From: Neisseria zoodegmatis
GTDB lineage: Bacteria; Pseudomonadota; Gammaproteobacteria; Burkholderiales; Neisseriaceae
Direction: 5' to 3'
Assembly: GCF_900187305.1 (NCBI RefSeq)
Contig: NZ_LT906434.1
Location: 2,170,001 to 2,234,000 of the forward strand
DNA: 64,000 nt
Of the stretch, positions 59,637 to 64,000 are shown one piece after another. Position numbers and translations under genes: made by a program. Numbering within the stretch: position 1 is the first letter of the stretch; every line of letters starts with the position of its first letter. The notes below the pieces were generated by a model that was given only the letters and a program-made list of their open reading frames with translations, did no database searches and was not told the origin of the DNA.

Positions 59637-60674
<1,038 letters not shown>

Positions 60675-60697
60675 TCAATCAATATCGGTTAAATGGG

Positions 60698-61003
60698 TTA
60701 TTGTGCTGCGTTTTCGGAGAGGTCGCGCATGGTCACGATTTCCACACTTTCGGTTTTACCTTCAATGGCTTTTAAAAAGGCTTGAAAGTGCGGGGAAGCG
60801 GCATGCTCTTCAACTGCTGCCTGCGATTTCCAGATTTCAAAAAACACCACGCGGTCGGGATTTTCCAAATCTTGATGCAGATCGTAACGTTTATTGCCTG
60901 CTTCTTTGCGGCTGGCGAAGACTAATTGCAGGAACTCATCAACAAGCTCTTGGCGGTATTCGGGTTTTACAACAATCGTCGCAACAATTTTTACGTTTTG
61001 CAT
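60698..61003 (-). CDS. ABM-domain monooxygenase (putative quinol monooxygenase)
   Basis: 101-residue protein of the ABM/YgiN ferredoxin-like fold (VKIVATIVVKPEYRQELVDEF, YDLHQDLENPDRVVFFEIWKS, HAASPHFQAF). Members oxidise quinols or aromatic polyketides without cofactors, or act as dimeric stress proteins. It lies between ilvH and ilvC on the same strand, with an inverted DUS pair upstream. No link to branched-chain synthesis is known to me. Confidence 0.85.
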   Translation of the reverse strand: MQNVKIVATIVVKPEYRQELVDEFLQLVFASRKEAGNKRYDLHQDLENPDRVVFFEIWKSQAAVEEHAASPHFQAFLKAIEGKTESVEIVTMRDLSENAAQ

Positions 61004-61024
61004 AGCATCATCTCCACATCCGTA

Positions 61025-61070
61025 TTTTCAGACGGCCTTAATACAAAAACTAAGCAGGCCGTCTGAAAAA
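61025..61070 (-). terminator. Inverted DUS pair between ilvH and the ABM gene
   Basis: TTTTCAGACGGCCTT and CAGGCCGTCTGAAAA separated by about 17 bases, facing outward. It may attenuate transcription into the ABM and ilvC genes. Confidence 0.5.
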
Positions 61071-61075
61071 AGTGT

Positions 61076-61567
61076 TCAGATTCTTAATATACGTTCGCCA
61101 CGACCGATGCCGGCAGCACCGGTGCGTACGGTTTCGAGAATCTGGGTACGGCCTACGGTTTCCAAGAACGAATCCAATTTATCGCTGGAGCCGGTAATTT
61201 CAACGGTGTAGGTTTTATCGGTTACATCCACTACACTGCCGCGGTAAATTTCGGTAAGACGTAAAAACTCGTCACGGTCTTTTCCGACGGCACGCAGTTT
61301 CACGAGCATTAACTCCCGCTCGACAAAACGGCTTTCGTTCAAGTCCACCACTTTGATCACTTCAACCAACTTGTTGAGCTGCTTGGTAATCTGCTCCACC
61401 ACGGTATCGTCGCCATGAGTAACAATGGTCATGCGGGAGAGTGTTTTGTCTTCGGTAGCGGCAACCGCCAAAGAATCGATATTGTAATCACGAGCCGAGA
61501 ACAAGCCTACCACGCGGCTCATCGCGCCTGATTCGTTTTCCATCAGGATAGATAATATGTGTCGCAT
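61076..61567 (-). CDS. ilvH: Acetolactate synthase small regulatory subunit
   Basis: 163-residue regulatory subunit with an N-terminal ACT domain (HILSILMENESGAMSRVVGLFSARDYNID) that binds valine, and a C-terminal activating domain. The ATG overlaps the ilvI stop by one base (TAATG), so it is coupled to ilvI. Confidence 0.96.
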   Translation of the reverse strand: MRHILSILMENESGAMSRVVGLFSARDYNIDSLAVAATEDKTLSRMTIVTHGDDTVVEQITKQLNKLVEVIKVVDLNESRFVERELMLVKLRAVGKDRDEFLRLTEIYRGSVVDVTDKTYTVEITGSSDKLDSFLETVGRTQILETVRTGAAGIGRGERILRI

Positions 61568-63345
61568 TATGGCACGCTCCTTGTGTCGTAATCACGGTCT
61601 TTAACGTCGTTAACGTCGGAATCCATCGGTGTTTCGCGCATGTGCGGCGGCAATACCATTTCATCCAAGCCTTTGCCGTTGCCGACCATCGGGAATACGT
61701 TTTGTTTTTTGTCGGTAATGAAATCCAAAAATACCAGGCGGTCTTTTTGTTTGATGGCTTCCAGCAATGCGCCTTCCACATCCGACTTTTTATCGACACG
61801 AATACCGACATGACCGTAAGCCTCTGCCAGCTTCACAAAATCAGGCAACGAGTCGAAGTAAGTTTCCGATTCGCGGTTACTGTAATACAGTTCCTGCCAT
61901 TGGCGTACCATACCCAAATAACCGTTATTTAAGGTTACGATATTAATAGGAATACGGTATTGGAAACAGGTGGAAAGCTCTTGGATATTCATTTGAATAG
62001 AGCCTTCGCCGGTAATACAAAACACTTCTTGGTCAGGTGCGGCAAGTTTTGCACCCATTGCGTAAGGCAAACCTACGCCCATCGTACCGAGGCCGCCTGA
62101 ATTCAACCACTGGCGCGGTCGTTCAAACGGATAATATTGTGCGGCAAACATTTGATGCTGCCCTACATCTGAGGTGATGATGGCTGAGTTTTGCGTGACT
62201 TCGGCCAGTTTTTTCACCACATATTGAGGTTTGATGATCTCGCCTTCGTAGTCCACCCACAAGCAATCACGGCTGCGCCATGCTTCGATGCTGTGCCACC
62301 ATTTTTCCAATGCGGCCGGTGTAATAATCAGCTCCTGCTTTTTCCAAAGGCAGGCCATTTCCGACAATACATTTTTCACATCGCCCACAATCGGCACATC
62401 AACCTTCACGCGCTTGGCAATGCTAGACGGGTCGATATCGATGTGGATGATTTTTTTGGGTTTTTCCAAAAATTTAGACGGCACGGAAACGACACGGTCG
62501 TCAAAGCGCGCACCTACGGCCAACACCACATCGGCATTCTGCATCGCCAGATTGGCCTCATAAGTACCGTGCATGCCCAACATGCCCAAATACTGGCGGT
62601 CGCTGGAAGGGAATGCACCCAAACCCATAAGCGTACCGGTACAAGGCACCCCGGTTAAACGCACAAAATCAATCAATTCCTGATGCGCGTTACCCAACAC
62701 TACACCGCCGCCGAAATACACGAGCGGGCGTTTTGCCGAAGCCAGCATTTGCACGGCTTTTTTGATTTGGCCGGTATGCCCTTGGGTAACCGGCTGATAA
62801 GACCTGATAAAAATGTCTTCTTGCGGATAGCTGAATTTCGCCATCGCCTGCGTAACATCTTTAGGGATATCCACCACCACCGGGCCGGGGCGGCCGGTTG
62901 AGGCAATCTGAAAAGCTTTTTTAATGGTGGTTGCCAACTCATTAATATCGGTAACCAAGAAATTGTGTTTCACACACGGGCGGGTAATGCCCACTGTATC
63001 CACTTCTTGGAAAGCATCCGAACCGATTGCAGGCGTACCTACCTGTCCGGTGATAACGACAATCGGAATCGAATCGGAATACGCCGTGGCGATACCGGTA
63101 AGGGCATTGGTGGCACCCGGGCCGGATGTAACCAAAGCCACGCCGACTTTGCCGCTGGTACGCGAATACGCGTCTGCGGCGTGTACGGCGGCCTGCTCGT
63201 GCCGCACCAGAATATGTTTGAATTTATTGAGTTGGAAAAGCGCGTCGTAGATTTCGAGAACCGCGCCGCCGGGATAACCGAAAACGTATTCCACGCCCTC
63301 GGCTTTAAGACTCTGCACGAGTATTTGTGCACCTGATAATTGCAT
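61567..63345 (-). CDS. ilvI: Acetolactate synthase large subunit
   Basis: TPP- and FAD-dependent catalytic subunit (592 residues from ATG 63345 with AGAGG upstream). The family start MQLSGAQILVQSLKAEGVEYVFGYPGG holds the catalytic Glu region. The TPP motif GEGSIQMNIQEL...NNGYLGMVRQWQ is present. The longer frame to 63477 adds 44 residues with no support. First gene of the ilv operon. Confidence 0.96.
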   Translation of the reverse strand: MQLSGAQILVQSLKAEGVEYVFGYPGGAVLEIYDALFQLNKFKHILVRHEQAAVHAADAYSRTSGKVGVALVTSGPGATNALTGIATAYSDSIPIVVITGQVGTPAIGSDAFQEVDTVGITRPCVKHNFLVTDINELATTIKKAFQIASTGRPGPVVVDIPKDVTQAMAKFSYPQEDIFIRSYQPVTQGHTGQIKKAVQMLASAKRPLVYFGGGVVLGNAHQELIDFVRLTGVPCTGTLMGLGAFPSSDRQYLGMLGMHGTYEANLAMQNADVVLAVGARFDDRVVSVPSKFLEKPKKIIHIDIDPSSIAKRVKVDVPIVGDVKNVLSEMACLWKKQELIITPAALEKWWHSIEAWRSRDCLWVDYEGEIIKPQYVVKKLAEVTQNSAIITSDVGQHQMFAAQYYPFERPRQWLNSGGLGTMGVGLPYAMGAKLAAPDQEVFCITGEGSIQMNIQELSTCFQYRIPINIVTLNNGYLGMVRQWQELYYSNRESETYFDSLPDFVKLAEAYGHVGIRVDKKSDVEGALLEAIKQKDRLVFLDFITDKKQNVFPMVGNGKGLDEMVLPPHMRETPMDSDVNDVKDRDYDTRSVP

Positions 63346-63673
63346 GTCTGCCTCTATTTTCTGCGTGTAAACCAATAGGAGCAACCGGCTTCGCCACAGC
63401 ACCTGTAATGCATTTTCTGCAAGCAGCGGTTTAGGGTACGCGCACAGCAGAAAAACGGCGACAACCAAGCTGCCCAATCAATTGAATCAGACGCTTGAGC
63501 GTTCATCAAAATAAAAAAGAATTTGAACGATACCCCAAACTCCCCAATCCAAGCAAGACAAAAACTTTCATTTGCCCGCACAAAATTTTCATAAAGCCTT
63601 TACTATTTGATTTTCATCAAGATAAATTAAAACAACATCCGACTACAATGCCGTAGTTAAGCGGACGTAAACA
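63346..63673. other. Upstream region of the ilv operon
   Basis: About 330 bases between ilvI and the DUS palindrome. I found no valine/isoleucine-rich leader peptide or clear attenuator, and no secure promoter. Confidence 0.4.
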
Positions 63674-63707
63674 TAAAGGCCGTCTGAAAATTTTCAGACG
63701 GCCTTTA
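63674..63707 (-). terminator. Perfect DUS palindrome after tRNA-Arg(CCG)
   Basis: AAAGGCCGTCTGAAAA directly joined to TTTTCAGACGGCCTTT; it should end transcription of the tRNA gene. Confidence 0.8.
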
Positions 63708-63794
63708 TAGCAAACAGCATCAAAATAGAACTTTGTAAGGCCGGCACTGCAATACCAAACGTGTTGAGATGATGAGCACAGTACCGAAACATAT

Positions 63795-63870
63795 TGGCGC
63801 ACCCAACAGGGATCGAACCTGTGACCTCCAGCTTCGGAAACTGACGCTCTTCCAACTGAGCTATGGGTGC
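63795..63870 (-). tRNA. tRNA-Arg (CCG)
   Basis: 76-base cloverleaf with encoded CCA; acceptor GCACCCA/TGGGTGC, anticodon loop TTCCGAA giving CCG for codon CGG, T-loop TTCGATC. The anticodon stem has G-U pairs at both ends. Confidence 0.93.
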
Positions 63871-64000
63871 GAAGTGCGTAAGATTAGCGCAAAACCACCC
63901 TTTTGGCAAAATTATTTGCCGCCGCAAACCGCCCGATAAAAGATTAACAGCCTGACGGCGGCGCTTCTCAAAATACGCCCGTTGCCAACCCGGTATTTTT

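Noticed and set aside
63354..63581. Short frame just upstream of ilvI as a possible leader peptide
   Set aside because: It has no run of Val, Leu or Ile codons and no hairpin set typical of ilv attenuation.

Overview
The window is a 64 kb chromosomal piece of a Neisseria-type betaproteobacterium (family Neisseriaceae). The clearest evidence is the DNA uptake sequence (DUS) with core GCCGTCTGAA. It occurs dozens of times, usually as the AG-dialect AGGCCGTCTGAA, both singly and as inverted pairs that serve as terminators. Gene content agrees: quinol-type NO reductase, a three-domain MsrAB (PilB), a DMP19-type DNA-mimic protein, an acnD-type methylcitrate pathway, and an IS1016-like relic. The AG-DUS points to a commensal or animal-associated Neisseria rather than N. 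meningitidis or N. gonorrhoeae, but the species cannot be fixed from the sequence alone.

Layout. 0-1.7 kb: 3' end of norB and a ychJ gene interrupted by a stop codon. 1.9-6.7 kb: a type I secretion operon (TolC, ABC transporter, HlyD adaptor) with no substrate gene nearby. 7-12.5 kb: a housekeeping block on the minus strand (TPR protein, lolB, ispE, two tRNA-Gln, prs, rplY). 12.6-18 kb: Nudix hydrolase, prmB, trpB, trpF, trkA. 18-24.7 kb: LemA plus M48 protease, a TbpB-like lipoprotein with Lys-Gln-Glu-Pro repeats, argS, and a cold-shock/membrane/Excalibur fusion. 24.9-28.6 kb: pxpB-pxpC-pxpA (5-oxoprolinase) and an NRAMP-family transporter. 28.7 kb: a 143 bp MITE. 28.9-37.6 kb: DMP19, lapB-lapA, a small zinc protein, lipoproteins, an amino-acid ABC permease, trhP, dtd, msrAB. 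37.6-44.6 kb: an AT-rich, DUS-poor stretch with a decayed IS1016-like transposase, tRNA-Asn, a five-gene GTPase/roadblock module, and rlmD. 44.7-50.3 kb: L,D-transpeptidase, tRNA-Glu and tRNA-Arg, an exonuclease fused to a degenerate nuclease domain, a HAD phosphatase, adhP, a cupin. 50.4-57.8 kb: methylcitrate-cycle genes acnD, prpC and prpB interleaved with a DMT exporter, a ricin-like lipoprotein and a DJ-1/PfpI protein. 58.3-59 kb: an isochorismatase-fold protein lacking its catalytic Cys. 59.6-63.3 kb: the ilvI-ilvH-(ABM monooxygenase)-ilvC operon. 63.8 kb: tRNA-Arg(CCG).

Best candidate for an under-described system: the 38.8-43.1 kb module. It encodes a roadblock/LC7 protein, an unknown protein, a small Ras-like GTPase with a GTPGQERF switch resembling the CvnD GTPases of actinobacterial conservons, a receiver-like protein, and a membrane-anchored FimV/TPR-like protein. 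No histidine kinase (CvnA) or DUF742 (CvnC) partner is present. Other points of interest are the ychJ nonsense codon, stop codons supplied by DUS, a perfect palindrome upstream of prpB, and the catalytic-Cys-less hydrolase.
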